Shown here: positions 9,058 to 17,874 of the stretch, piece by piece
How the letters are laid out: the number at the start of each line of letters is the position of its first letter
Numbering within the stretch: position 1 is the stretch's first letter
From: Bacteroidota bacterium
GTDB lineage: Bacteria > Bacteroidota > Bacteroidia > Flavobacteriales_D > Crocinitomicaceae
Assembly (NCBI GenBank): GCA_006226425.1
Contig: SBGX01000010.1
Location: 1 to 64,000, forward strand
Length of the DNA: 64,000 nucleotides
Direction: 5' to 3'
Program-made: the position numbers and the translations under genes
The notes under the pieces: generated by a model
Database searches by the model: none
Told to the model about the DNA's origin: nothing
The model's input: the letters and a program-made list of their open reading frames with translations, nothing else

Positions 9058-10140
9058 TCATTTTGGACGCTCCACAGGGTGATAAATCCCTCCGCAAACA
9101 TTCTTTGAAGCACCTGTTACCGAAGCCAGGCAGTTCGCCTCTCCCCGTTGATGCAAAACTCCCAAAAACGCGAACACGATCGCTTCCTTTAAATGGATGA
9201 CTTCCGGTTCCGGGATGAACAAATCACCTGAAAACCTTTTGGCAATCTCTTCCATCAGGAAATCGTTTAGGGCACCTCCTCCACTCACCATGACTCGCTT
9301 TAAGCCCAACTCCTCAAAACTCCTGCTCAACTGTTCTGCAATGTGTTGACTAAAGGTATAAAGTTGATCTTCGATCGGAGTCTCCGTGTTCAGGAGGGGC
9401 AGGACATTCGCTTCCAGCCATTCATTACCTAAAGACTTTGGAGGCTGCATCTGATAAAAATCCAGTCGATTGAGTTTTTCCAATAGATCTGGCAATAAAC
9501 TTCCCTTTCTACTCAACGCTCCCCCCTTGTCATATTCCGCTCCGAGTTGATTGGCCAGATAATTCAGTACAATGTTTCCCGGACATATATCAAAAGCCCG
9601 GATCTCTCCCGAATGTCGATACGAAATATTGCAGTAGCCCCCGATATTTAAAAAGGCCTCCGCCTGATCTCCAAATAGCTTAAAATCACCAATCGGGACC
9701 AAAGGAGCCCCCTGTCCGCCGTGCTGCACATCTCTTTTTCTAAAATCATTGACCACCGGAATCCCAGTGAGTGCCGCCAGGGTATCCCCGCAAGCAATCT
9801 GAACAGTCAGTTGCTCTTCCGGACGGTGAAAAATGGTTTGTCCGTGAGAAACAATCAAATCGATACTGTCTTTAGGAATGTGCCCAATACTCAAAAAATC
9901 ATTCACACATTCCGCATAATAAACTCCTAAAAAGTGATCCAGCCGACAAAATTCTTCCGCACTTAAAGTTGGTGCAGAACGTATTCGACTACGTAGCTCC
10001 TCGCTGTAGTTCCTGGTTTCTCCGGCAATCAGCTGAAAAGACCAATTTTGAGAGGGTTCTTTTTGAACATCGACCAGTGCCAAATCCAATCCATCCAGTG
10101 AAGTCCCTGACATCAAACCCAGTACGCGATAGGATTCCAT
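9058..10140 (-). CDS. anmK: anhydro-N-acetylmuramic acid kinase
   Basis: A 360-residue sugar kinase that opens and phosphorylates 1,6-anhydro-MurNAc during recycling of cell-wall fragments. It begins with the signature GLMSGTSLDGLDLALV and has SHGQTIFHRP, GDFKLFGDQAEAFLNIGG and the C-terminal MVSGGGALNDFLM nucleotide-binding stretch. The length is normal for AnmK. It starts 83 bases from the divergent acyl-CoA dehydrogenase gene; a near-consensus -7 box (TACTTTTC at 10161-10168 on the minus strand) lies upstream. Confidence 0.93.
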   Translation of the reverse strand: MESYRVLGLMSGTSLDGLDLALVDVQKEPSQNWSFQLIAGETRNYSEELRSRIRSAPTLSAEEFCRLDHFLGVYYAECVNDFLSIGHIPKDSIDLIVSHGQTIFHRPEEQLTVQIACGDTLAALTGIPVVNDFRKRDVQHGGQGAPLVPIGDFKLFGDQAEAFLNIGGYCNISYRHSGEIRAFDICPGNIVLNYLANQLGAEYDKGGALSRKGSLLPDLLEKLNRLDFYQMQPPKSLGNEWLEANVLPLLNTETPIEDQLYTFSQHIAEQLSRSFEELGLKRVMVSGGGALNDFLMEEIAKRFSGDLFIPEPEVIHLKEAIVFAFLGVLHQRGEANCLASVTGASKNVCGGIYHPVERPK

Positions 10141-10180
10141 AAACTGGCTTTTAAAAGGTGGAAAAGTAAAATATTAAGAG

Positions 10181-10188
10181 TAAATTTG
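10181..10188 (+). promoter_or_regulatory. -7 promoter element for acyl-CoA dehydrogenase
   Basis: TAAATTTG is a perfect TAnnTTTG match 35 bases before the acyl-CoA dehydrogenase ATG. No clear -33 TTTG was found. Confidence 0.5.
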
Positions 10189-10223
10189 CAAGCTAACGAT
10201 CATGAAAACTAAAATTGTAACGC

Positions 10224-11363
10224 ATGAATTTTGATTTGACAGAAGAACACATTGCCGTGCGCGATGCCGCTCGTGATTTTGCTCAAAACGTACTGAAACC
10301 AGGAGTAATTGAGCGAGATAATGAACAGCGTTTTCCAGCGGAAGAAATTAAACAGTTGGGTGAACTGGGCTTCATGGGAATGATGGTTGACCCTAAATAC
10401 GGAGGTGGTGGAATGGACACTCTTTCGTACGTTTTGGCTATGGAAGAAATTTCCAAAATAGATGCCTCTGTGTCGGTCTGTATGTCTGTCAACAACTCAC
10501 TTGTATGTTGGGGTCTTGAGAAATTTGGTTCGGAAGAACAAAAAATGAAGTACCTGGTGCCACTTGCATCCGGTCAAAAAATAGGAGCTTTTTGTCTTTC
10601 GGAACCAGAAGCAGGTTCTGACGCAACTTCTCAAAGAACAACCGCTGTGGATATGGGAGATCATTATCTCCTGAATGGAACAAAGAACTGGATCACGAAT
10701 GGTTCTTCTGCTTCCACTTACCTGGTGATCGCTCAAACCAACCCAGAATTAGGGCACCGCGGAATCAATGCTTTCATTGTTGAAAGAGGAATGGAAGGTT
10801 TTGTTGTTGGTGCCAAAGAAGATAAACTGGGAATTCGTGGTAGTGATACCCACACGCTTTTATTCAACGATGTGAAGGTTCCAAAAGAAAACCGCATCGG
10901 TGAAGATGGTTTTGGATTCAAATTTGCGATGAAGACACTTTCCGGAGGTAGAATTGGAATTGCCTCTCAGGCACTTGGGATTGCTGCTGGTGCACTTGAC
11001 TTTGCCCTGGCCTACTCCAAAGAACGTAAGGCTTTTGGAAAAGAAATTTATAAACACCAGGCAATCGCTTTTAAACTAGCTGATATGGCTACCGAAATCG
11101 AAGCTGCTCGCTTGCTGGTTTGGAGATCTGCTCTGGATAAGGATGCCGGAAGGAATTATGACCAATCTGGTGCGATGGCGAAATTATACGCCTCCAAAGT
11201 TGCCATGGAGCAAACTGTTGAAGCAGTTCAAATTCACGGTGGATACGGTTTCGTGAAAGAATACCACGTCGAGCGTTTGATGCGTGATGCGAAAATCACA
11301 CAGATTTACGAAGGAACTTCTGAAATCCAGAAAATAGTCATTTCCAGAGGCTTGACTTCCTAA
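10224..11363 (+). CDS. acyl-CoA dehydrogenase (short-chain type)
   Basis: A 379-residue flavoenzyme introducing a double bond at C2-C3 of an acyl-CoA. Family marks include GAFCLSEPEAGSDATS, the FAD/substrate region LNGTKNWITNGSSAS, and the C-terminal IHGGYGF and IYEGTSEIQ, where the Glu of YEGT is the catalytic base of butyryl-type and medium-chain enzymes. The length is normal for this class. An in-frame ATG lies 21 bases upstream at 10203, but the second ATG fits the usual family start (MNFDLTEEH). A strong terminator follows, so it appears monocistronic. Confidence 0.93.
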   Translation: MNFDLTEEHIAVRDAARDFAQNVLKPGVIERDNEQRFPAEEIKQLGELGFMGMMVDPKYGGGGMDTLSYVLAMEEISKIDASVSVCMSVNNSLVCWGLEKFGSEEQKMKYLVPLASGQKIGAFCLSEPEAGSDATSQRTTAVDMGDHYLLNGTKNWITNGSSASTYLVIAQTNPELGHRGINAFIVERGMEGFVVGAKEDKLGIRGSDTHTLLFNDVKVPKENRIGEDGFGFKFAMKTLSGGRIGIASQALGIAAGALDFALAYSKERKAFGKEIYKHQAIAFKLADMATEIEAARLLVWRSALDKDAGRNYDQSGAMAKLYASKVAMEQTVEAVQIHGGYGFVKEYHVERLMRDAKITQIYEGTSEIQKIVISRGLTS

Positions 11364-11390
11364 AGGAATCTACATTTAATAAATTGCCAA

Positions 11391-11421
11391 GCCATCTGTC
11401 AATAGACAGATGGCTTTTTTT
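11391..11421 (+). terminator. rho-independent terminator after acyl-CoA dehydrogenase
   Basis: A perfect 10-bp stem (GCCATCTGTC / GACAGATGGC) with an AATA loop is followed by seven T residues, 27 bases after the stop codon. Confidence 0.92.
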
Positions 11422-11597
11422 ATTCCGTTTTTTTTCTTAAATTGTGCTGAACTCTACGCCACTATTTGATTTGAAAAAAACACTTTCGACTGCATTCAAT
11501 CTTTGTATTTAAACTTGCTGCATCTGTAAACACAAGATGTGTTTCTTTTCAATTGTCATGGCGTTAACCATTTTTTAACCGTAAACAAATAAGTACT

Positions 11598-12671
11598 ATG
11601 GGAAAAGCCAAATTGAAAAGCATCTTTCGAACAGGAAAGAAGAAACAAGGAATGAAATCGGACAACGACAAAAATTTCTTTGGAATCTACGATTACAGTA
11701 GCGTTGCATTTATGGAATTCAAAGGCGGAAGCAACAAGCATACCCTCACGGCCAAAGTGAATGCTGAGGCTGAAGATGGGAAGAGTACCGCTCTTTCCTT
11801 TCCGCTTTTTGCGGGTAGTTCCGAATTGGAAATAAACCTTAGCTGCGACGATGAGAAAGTCAAGGAAAAATGCAAGCACTTTGTGGTGATCAAAGGAAGT
11901 ACCAGCCTGAACATGGCGGGTAGCAGCATGGAAAACACCACCGTTAAACTGACCTGTAACTCGATTGTTAATTTTGATGGTAAAGCGAACACCACCGAAA
12001 GCGTCGAGTTGGATAATGAGCGGGAGCAAACCGGAACCATCACAGTGACCCGAAACACCAAAAACACTATCACAACCGGTGGAAACCTAGACGGAAACGG
12101 TGTCGCCGATGGAAAACCAATCACTTTTAAGTCGAATCTCTCCATTGTTCATGACGACAAAGTTGACTTCACTGCCAAACTTCCCGTAGAACGATTTAAC
12201 GCTGTACGAATTGCCAAAATGTTCAGTCACCTGTACTCGAAAGTCATTCCGATTGAATGCAACGAGACAAAGGTCATCCCAATCGAATCCAAATTTAATT
12301 TTGCACAAACCTTCGGAATTCCCACGCAGCAAAAAGAAGCTGTGCTGCTTGAAGAGATCGATACGGAAATCAGAACTTTTGGGTGGGAATTCATCCTTGA
12401 AAATAAAATCCTAAGTGTTGAACTAAAATCATTTTGTGGAGAGGAAGAATTGAAAAAAGTTCCTGATTTCCTGAAGGAGTTCGAAAAGAAAGAGGATCCA
12501 AAAAAGGAGGAAGAGAAAAAGGAAGAAACACCTAAAAAAGAAGAGGAGAAAAAAGAGGAGGAAAAGAAGAGTGAAAAGCCTGAAGAGAAAAAAGAAGAAA
12601 GCAAGACAAGTAGTTCTACATCAAGAACAACCAAAAAGGTTGAAACCAATGCCAAAGGAAAGGAAGACTAG
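11598..12671 (+). CDS. unknown protein with Lys/Glu-rich C-terminal tail
   Basis: A 357-residue protein that I do not recognise. It has no signal peptide or membrane segment and starts with a basic stretch (MGKAKLKSIFRTGKKKQG). The middle part looks rich in beta strands, with many Thr, Asn and Ser residues and short strand-like repeats (TVKLTCNSIVNFDG, TITVTRNTKNTITTGG). From about residue 295 to the end it is almost only Lys and Glu in EEKKEE-type runs, ending in a Ser/Thr-rich basic stretch. The preceding 230 bases hold the acyl-CoA dehydrogenase terminator and no other gene. Its stop overlaps the stop of the convergent SpoIIE-type gene by 4 bases. Confidence 0.7.
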   Translation: MGKAKLKSIFRTGKKKQGMKSDNDKNFFGIYDYSSVAFMEFKGGSNKHTLTAKVNAEAEDGKSTALSFPLFAGSSELEINLSCDDEKVKEKCKHFVVIKGSTSLNMAGSSMENTTVKLTCNSIVNFDGKANTTESVELDNEREQTGTITVTRNTKNTITTGGNLDGNGVADGKPITFKSNLSIVHDDKVDFTAKLPVERFNAVRIAKMFSHLYSKVIPIECNETKVIPIESKFNFAQTFGIPTQQKEAVLLEEIDTEIRTFGWEFILENKILSVELKSFCGEEELKKVPDFLKEFEKKEDPKKEEEKKEETPKKEEEKKEEEKKSEKPEEKKEESKTSSSTSRTTKKVETNAKGKED

Positions 12672-14773
12672 CTTTCCTTTGCACCATATCGCACTCCCAT
12701 GACACAAATGTCATCGACTTGCTCGTGATCTCCCTTCCATTGTTCGAAGGTCTCTCGAATGCACTGCTCCTGGGATGGCATTTTTTGATCCCGGATGGAC
12801 TGCAATAGCTTCTTGAAGTTGGCGGATTTATATTTCTTTCCTTTCGCTCCCCCGAACTGATCGGCAAAACCATCCGAGAACAGGTAGAATATATCTCCGG
12901 CTTGCAAAGTGCACGACTTGGTTGTGTATGGTGTGGCATGCTCAAACTTCCCGATAGGCTGCTTGTCAGCCTTAATTTCTTCCAGTTCTCCTGTTTCCCC
13001 GCGAACGATCCAAAGAGGATTATGTGCTCCGGCGAAACGAAGCGTATCCCCTTTCAAGGAACAGAGGGCGATGTCCATTCCGTCTCGGACTTCCTCCTGA
13101 CTCTTTTCAAACTCGGCCACCACCAAATCCCGGGTCTTGGTCAGAATTTCTCCTGGATCGGTCAGGGAAAAATCCCTCACAGCCTGGTTCAATGCTTTGT
13201 TACAGATCACACTTACCATGGCTCCTGGAACTCCATGCCCTGTACAATCAGCTACCGCAAACAAGAGTTCATCTTCTCTGGGTTCCAACCAATAAAAATC
13301 TCCCGCCACAATGTCTTTCGGAAGGTACATCACAAAAGCCTCCGGCAAATGCTTGCGAAACAAGGGAGGTGGTGGAAGGATCGCATTCTGAATCCTTCGA
13401 GCATAATTCATACTATCCAAAATCTCCTGGTTCTTGGCTTCCAGCGTTCTCTTCTGACGAGAAATAGTCTCATTCGCCTTTGATTGATTCCGGTAAGCAA
13501 AGAAAATGAAGATGACCAGGGCCAGAAGCAAGGTCAAACCAATAATCAAAATCCATCTAAAAAGACTTTCCCGCTCTAGCTTCAACTCCTTTTCGGATAA
13601 AATCTTTTGTTTCAACTTTTTGTCTTTTTCCAGGCGATCGATCTCCAACTCCTGACGTTCATTTTGAAAAACGGCCTCCAACTCATTTAACTGTCTCTGC
13701 TGTTCCAGCCCCATAATGGAATCCTTGAGTACCAAGTGCTCTTCCAAGTTGCTCATCGCTTTCCGATAGTCTCCGGTACGCTTGTAATAATCCGCCAGCA
13801 TAGAGCGAATCATACTTTGATACTCCACCCGATCCGAACTATCCGCCAATGCCTTCGCTTTCAAGAAATATTCAAGGGCTTTTTGGTTCCGATTCGTCTC
13901 CAGATACAAATGCCCCATATTGGCGTAATTCTCTGTGAGGTGGCGCAAATCCTGATTCCGTACATTATATTCAATCGCCCGTTCAAAATAAGAGATTGCC
14001 TGCTCGTATTTCTTCTTGGAACTCATCACGTTCCCCAGATTCATCAATGTATTAGGAACATCCTTTTCATCCCCCAACTTCAAACCTATTTCCAGTGCTT
14101 TTTCATAGTAGAGCAGCGCACTATCCAAGGCCCGGGTGTCATAAAAAACAATCCCTATATTATTCAGGCAGACCTGCTGGTTTCTCAAATTTCCTTGCTT
14201 TTGGAAATAATTCAACGATTTGCGATAGAATTTTAAGCTCTTCGCATATTGCTTTCTAATCTTATACAAATCCGCCAGGTATGTCTGCGCCTGAATTTCA
14301 ACCTTTTCAAGTCCCCGTTCATTTCCGATTCGCATGGCCTCCTGATAGTAGTCGATGGCTTTGGAGTAGTTTCCCAAATCCATATAGACGTAGCCAATAT
14401 TTGAGTACATGGAACCGACACTGGCCCATTTCCCTAACTTTTCGTATCGATCCATCGCCTCCTGATAATGGGTAATGGACTCCTTCAGTTTATTCTGATG
14501 CCAGGTAGTATGCGCCCAGGTTTCATACAAAAAGGCCTCTTGCTCAGCACTTCTATACCTCTCTTCAAGCTTCAATCCTTCTCGGACTAAAGCTACAGCC
14601 TGATCCGCATCACGATACTTTAGATAAGAAGACAGTTCTGAAATTGTTCCCGACAGTTCGGTTTTGTTTCCTTTTTTCTGGAGTCTATATGCTTTCCATA
14701 AGCTATCCACATTCTGTGCCTGCCCTGAAATACAGTACACAAGAAAAAACAGGAATGTCAACTGCCGCTTCAT
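12668..14773 (-). CDS. TPR-repeat SpoIIE/PP2C-type protein phosphatase
   Basis: A 701-residue membrane signalling protein. A signal peptide (LTFLFFLVYCISGQAQ) is followed by at least six tetratricopeptide repeats (about 40-330), a coiled coil (about 340-395), one membrane segment (WILIIGLTLLLALVIFIFFAY), a second helical linker, and a cytoplasmic SpoIIE/PP2C phosphatase domain (about 480-701) with DIVAGDFYW, AVADCTGHGVPGAMVS and LFSDGFADQFGG, holding the metal-binding aspartates. Such proteins usually dephosphorylate anti-sigma antagonists or control cell-surface processes; the partner is not in sight. The start at MKRQL is chosen because the signal peptide begins there and a -7 box lies just 5 bases upstream. 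Confidence 0.88.
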   Translation of the reverse strand: MKRQLTFLFFLVYCISGQAQNVDSLWKAYRLQKKGNKTELSGTISELSSYLKYRDADQAVALVREGLKLEERYRSAEQEAFLYETWAHTTWHQNKLKESITHYQEAMDRYEKLGKWASVGSMYSNIGYVYMDLGNYSKAIDYYQEAMRIGNERGLEKVEIQAQTYLADLYKIRKQYAKSLKFYRKSLNYFQKQGNLRNQQVCLNNIGIVFYDTRALDSALLYYEKALEIGLKLGDEKDVPNTLMNLGNVMSSKKKYEQAISYFERAIEYNVRNQDLRHLTENYANMGHLYLETNRNQKALEYFLKAKALADSSDRVEYQSMIRSMLADYYKRTGDYRKAMSNLEEHLVLKDSIMGLEQQRQLNELEAVFQNERQELEIDRLEKDKKLKQKILSEKELKLERESLFRWILIIGLTLLLALVIFIFFAYRNQSKANETISRQKRTLEAKNQEILDSMNYARRIQNAILPPPPLFRKHLPEAFVMYLPKDIVAGDFYWLEPREDELLFAVADCTGHGVPGAMVSVICNKALNQAVRDFSLTDPGEILTKTRDLVVAEFEKSQEEVRDGMDIALCSLKGDTLRFAGAHNPLWIVRGETGELEEIKADKQPIGKFEHATPYTTKSCTLQAGDIFYLFSDGFADQFGGAKGKKYKSANFKKLLQSIRDQKMPSQEQCIRETFEQWKGDHEQVDDICVMGVRYGAKES

Positions 14774-14778
14774 CGTTT

Positions 14779-14786
14779 CAAAAGTA
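14779..14786 (-). promoter_or_regulatory. -7 promoter element for the SpoIIE-type gene
   Basis: The minus strand reads TACTTTTG, a perfect TAnnTTTG match ending 5 bases before the ATG. The transcript would begin at or within a few bases of the start codon, so it may be leaderless. Confidence 0.5.
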
Positions 14787-14828
14787 CACAATTTGTATTT
14801 TTAGGCAGTCATACAAATCCGATTTACC

Positions 14829-15386
14829 ATGAATCCGTTTGAACAAATCGAAACAGAACGGTTAATTCTCCGGAAATGGACTCCGGAAATTGCTCAGAAA
14901 GTTTTTTACATGGACCTGGAAAAACAGATGGAATTCCTGGGTGTTTTCTCTGAAGAACAGTTACACGTTCATCGGGAACGTTTTGAAAAAGGTCTTAGTA
15001 CCTTCAACCGGGATCAACTTTATTTTTGGATCTTCCCGAAGAATGGTCGTGAATCAATTGGATGGTGCGGCTACCACACCTGGTACACATGGCATGATCG
15101 TGCCGAAATCGGATATGAACTTTTTGAAGAAGGAGAACGCAAAAAAGGGTACATGAAAGAAGCGCTTGCCGCCATCTTAAAATATGGCCTGACAGCAATG
15201 AAGCTCCATCGGATCGAGGCTTTTGTTGCACCTACTAACGAAGCTTCCCTGCGTCTGGTCAGACACTTTGGCTTCCGGGAAGAAGGACACTTGATTGAGC
15301 ACTACCAACGGGATGGCGTATGGGAGGATTCGCTCGCTTTTGGACTCCTAAAACACGAAGAAAGCGCTCAAAAAATCTGCCAGTAA
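14829..15386 (+). CDS. GNAT family N-acetyltransferase (RimJ/RimL-like)
   Basis: A 185-residue acetyltransferase of the Acetyltransf_3 group. It opens with FEQIETERLILRKWTPE, a typical RimJ-like start, and contains AEIGYELFEEGERKKGYMKEALAAILKYG (quoted only as a region, residues about 96-124) covering the acetyl-CoA binding motif A, followed by KLHRIEAFVAPTNEASLRLV and FREEGHLI. Substrates of this group are N-terminal amines of proteins or small molecules, so the target is unknown. Its last 19 bases overlap the end of the convergent YqaA-like gene. Confidence 0.85.
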   Translation: MNPFEQIETERLILRKWTPEIAQKVFYMDLEKQMEFLGVFSEEQLHVHRERFEKGLSTFNRDQLYFWIFPKNGRESIGWCGYHTWYTWHDRAEIGYELFEEGERKKGYMKEALAAILKYGLTAMKLHRIEAFVAPTNEASLRLVRHFGFREEGHLIEHYQRDGVWEDSLAFGLLKHEESAQKICQ

Positions 15387-15805
15387 AGCAGGCTGATCAC
15401 CAAGTAGCGGAGAAATTTTCCAAGGCTCATCCAAAAAAGTAATTTCCAAAAAGGAACACGGAAAAAACCCAGGACAAGTACCATCGGGTCTCCAATGAAG
15501 GGCACCCATGAAATCAAGCCGAGATAAGCTCCCCACTTGTTCACCCTTTGGTTCCAGACATGAAACTTCTCTTGTTCCGGTTTGAGAATTCCATATAGCC
15601 TCGTTTGACTTCCCCAATATCCCAGCGCATAATTGGTGGTTCCACCTAGCACGTTCCCTACACTTGCTGCCAAAAGCGCGGAGACAGGATCAATCCCTAA
15701 GGCATAGGCAGCTAGTAAAACAGCCTCAGACGGCAAGGGCAACAGGGTCGCCGCCAGAAAACAGGCCAGAAAAAGTCCGGGAAGTCCCCATTCCAGGTAA
15801 TCCAT
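15368..15805 (-). CDS. YqaA/DedA-like membrane protein
   Basis: A 145-residue integral membrane protein with a motif set like the SNARE-associated/DedA group: LLPLPSEAVLLAAY, SVGNVLGGTTNYALGYWG and LISWVPFIGDPMVLVLGFFR. It has about four hydrophobic segments. Family members are thought to move or flip lipids, but the YqaA branch is not characterised. The ATG at 15805 (MDYLEWGL) is chosen. An upstream TTG at 15844 would add residues that overlap a -7-like box (TTTCTTTG) just before the ATG. The 3' end overlaps the convergent GNAT gene by 19 bases. Confidence 0.8.
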   Translation of the reverse strand: MDYLEWGLPGLFLACFLAATLLPLPSEAVLLAAYALGIDPVSALLAASVGNVLGGTTNYALGYWGSQTRLYGILKPEQEKFHVWNQRVNKWGAYLGLISWVPFIGDPMVLVLGFFRVPFWKLLFWMSLGKFLRYLVISLLYWQIF

Positions 15806-15873
15806 GGCGGCAAAGAAACAACTTTCCCAGAAATCCCTCACCAAAAAGGGACTATGAAACCTCCATTTGGTGT

Positions 15874-15905
15874 ATTGACAAACTCTGTCGCCCCTGCTAT
15901 ATTTC
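15874..15905 (+). promoter_or_regulatory. putative promoter for the LpxR-like gene
   Basis: ATTG, 20 bases of spacer, then TATATTTC resembles the Bacteroidota promoter TTTG-N19-TAnnTTTG with one mismatch in each element. It ends 26 bases before the ATG. Confidence 0.45.
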
Positions 15906-15931
15906 GACCACTGAATTTCAATAAAAACGCC

Positions 15932-17806
15932 ATGAAAATTGTTGCTATCTGCCTCTTCCTTTATTGTCTGCTCGGATCAAGCACTTTAAAAGCCCAGCAT
16001 TCACCGGACATTTTCCAACTCAGAAAAGAAGGAAAAATGAAAGAAATTCTTGAGGCACTAGCCACACCAAATACTCCGACATTTAATTACTGGAGTCAAA
16101 ACAGGGACCAGCGCTACGGAGTTATTGGCTTTTTGGACACCATGATCAACCGAACACTGAGCATCCAGGGGGATCTATTCCGGAAAAGAAATATCCAGAA
16201 GCGATTGCTTTCCAGGGAGGATAGCCTGGCAACAAGCATTTCCTCCAATCAGGCTTATTACCAGCGCATTTTTGAGGGAAAAGACAGTCTACTCCGATTG
16301 GAGAAAGCCTTTCACGATAGTCTGTATCAAATTCCCATTGAACAGTATCTAAACAGGAATTTTAGCACGCTGGACTATTTCTTAATGCTGCTCCGATTTG
16401 AAAAAGACGCTGAAACAATTCACCTGAACCTCTCCTCCATGCATTCTTTCTATACGCTTCAATTGCTTTATGATCATTATTTGGAGTTGATTCAGGAGAA
16501 AAACCTGCTGATCCCCGAAACTATGCAAAGGAGAAATTTGCAACTCATTGCCAAACGCATGGCGGAAGTGGAACATGATCGCTTCATGATGTATCAAAGC
16601 TATTCGAGTCCGAGTAAAAAAGTGAAAGCCATCGATTTCTTTACCGACAATGACTTTTTTGCTTTGATTCCAGGTATGAATCAGGACCGCGAATATACGG
16701 GAGGAGGAGCCATTTCAATTAACACCGATTACCTCAAATGGAGATGGGGAAAAGCCAGTTGGCTGCTCAAATCAAAGAGAAAGAATGGCCGATTGCACGT
16801 GCTAACTTATCAATCAGTCAAGCTAGGAATGCATTTTTTTACACCCTATATCCGCTATCGATCAAACTACCAACTGGCAGATAGTCTTTACCAGCATGAT
16901 CGTCCGTTCGGATCTTTCATCTACCTGGAACGCTCTAAATACCGACTCTGGCCCAAAGGACTGGTTCGCAACCAGGGCGATTTCCAGGTCGGACAAATTG
17001 GCTCCAATGCCGGGCGCGACATTCAGGCCATGCTGCACAAAGATGTCATCCTGTCCTCCCAGAAAGTCTATGGATGGGAAACTCAGGTGGCTCATGGGGG
17101 CCGTTGGACTTTTCAACTAAATCAGCGCTTTGATTTCTTACTTTTCTCGAACACCAATCACTACAGTTCCATTTTTCGTCCCAATACTCCCATTTATCGT
17201 GACTGCCATCAAACCTTTGTCAGTTCACCAGTCGGAAAAATCAAGGCAATCAACAAAAGATACTCTGGATTCAATATGTACCAATCGATCAAGGTGCAGG
17301 CCGGAGGTTACTATACGGCACTCGGAACAGGACTTTATTTCTCCGGCCTTGATTTCACAGATCAATCGGGAGGACAGCTTATTCGAGTGAAATACGACAA
17401 CCTGATGGAATACGGTTTTAACTGGACTCTGGGCTTTAACTACCATTACGTCGTTCATAGCACCCTCCTGGAAGGTTTTGGTTTCTGGAACACGTCCGGG
17501 GATGATCCTTATGACGACGAATTCGAATCCCTCCACGCTCTAACTTCCGACCGCATCAATCGGCATATTTTGAGTGCCGAATTGAAACTACAACTTCGAT
17601 TTCGAAAAATCACCGCCTATTATGTACTCAACTTAAGTAGCAAGAGCTATCAGTCGCCCCAGGTTAATTATCAATCACTGACGAACCTGGTAAACCCAGA
17701 AGATCAGGAATTCTATCTCAATCAGGTGATCCCTGAATTGGAGGCTTTTGACAAACGACATTTCTATGCCTATGGTCGGATTGGAGTCAGTTGGTTACTG
17801 GAATAA
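15932..17806 (+). CDS. LpxR-like lipid A deacylase with N-terminal extension
   Basis: A 624-residue exported protein (signal peptide ends near KAQ, residue 20). Residues about 20-220 are helical and unrecognised. Residues about 230-624 resemble the outer-membrane LpxR (DUF2219) family, which removes the 3'-acyloxyacyl group of lipid A. The catalytic positions known from LpxR have candidates here: N240 and D241 in TDNDFF, T256 in DREYTGG, and H369 in AMLHKDV, followed by the family-like VYGWETQ. The C-terminus ends in alternating strand patterns as in a beta barrel. Typical LpxR is about 320 residues, so the extra 200-residue N-terminal part is unusual. ATG 15932 is chosen because the signal peptide begins there. 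Confidence 0.68.
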   Translation: MKIVAICLFLYCLLGSSTLKAQHSPDIFQLRKEGKMKEILEALATPNTPTFNYWSQNRDQRYGVIGFLDTMINRTLSIQGDLFRKRNIQKRLLSREDSLATSISSNQAYYQRIFEGKDSLLRLEKAFHDSLYQIPIEQYLNRNFSTLDYFLMLLRFEKDAETIHLNLSSMHSFYTLQLLYDHYLELIQEKNLLIPETMQRRNLQLIAKRMAEVEHDRFMMYQSYSSPSKKVKAIDFFTDNDFFALIPGMNQDREYTGGGAISINTDYLKWRWGKASWLLKSKRKNGRLHVLTYQSVKLGMHFFTPYIRYRSNYQLADSLYQHDRPFGSFIYLERSKYRLWPKGLVRNQGDFQVGQIGSNAGRDIQAMLHKDVILSSQKVYGWETQVAHGGRWTFQLNQRFDFLLFSNTNHYSSIFRPNTPIYRDCHQTFVSSPVGKIKAINKRYSGFNMYQSIKVQAGGYYTALGTGLYFSGLDFTDQSGGQLIRVKYDNLMEYGFNWTLGFNYHYVVHSTLLEGFGFWNTSGDDPYDDEFESLHALTSDRINRHILSAELKLQLRFRKITAYYVLNLSSKSYQSPQVNYQSLTNLVNPEDQEFYLNQVIPELEAFDKRHFYAYGRIGVSWLLE

Positions 17807-17874
17807 TCAATTGGCAGGCCAGAACATGATCAAATCAAAAAAGAAAACGTATCTTGTATTCAGTTCATCAGATC

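Noticed and set aside
11556-12145. Two long minus-strand frames (157 and 150 residues) inside the Lys/Glu-tailed gene
   Set aside because: The plus-strand gene has a proper start and composition and ends exactly against the next gene. The antisense frames look like shadows.
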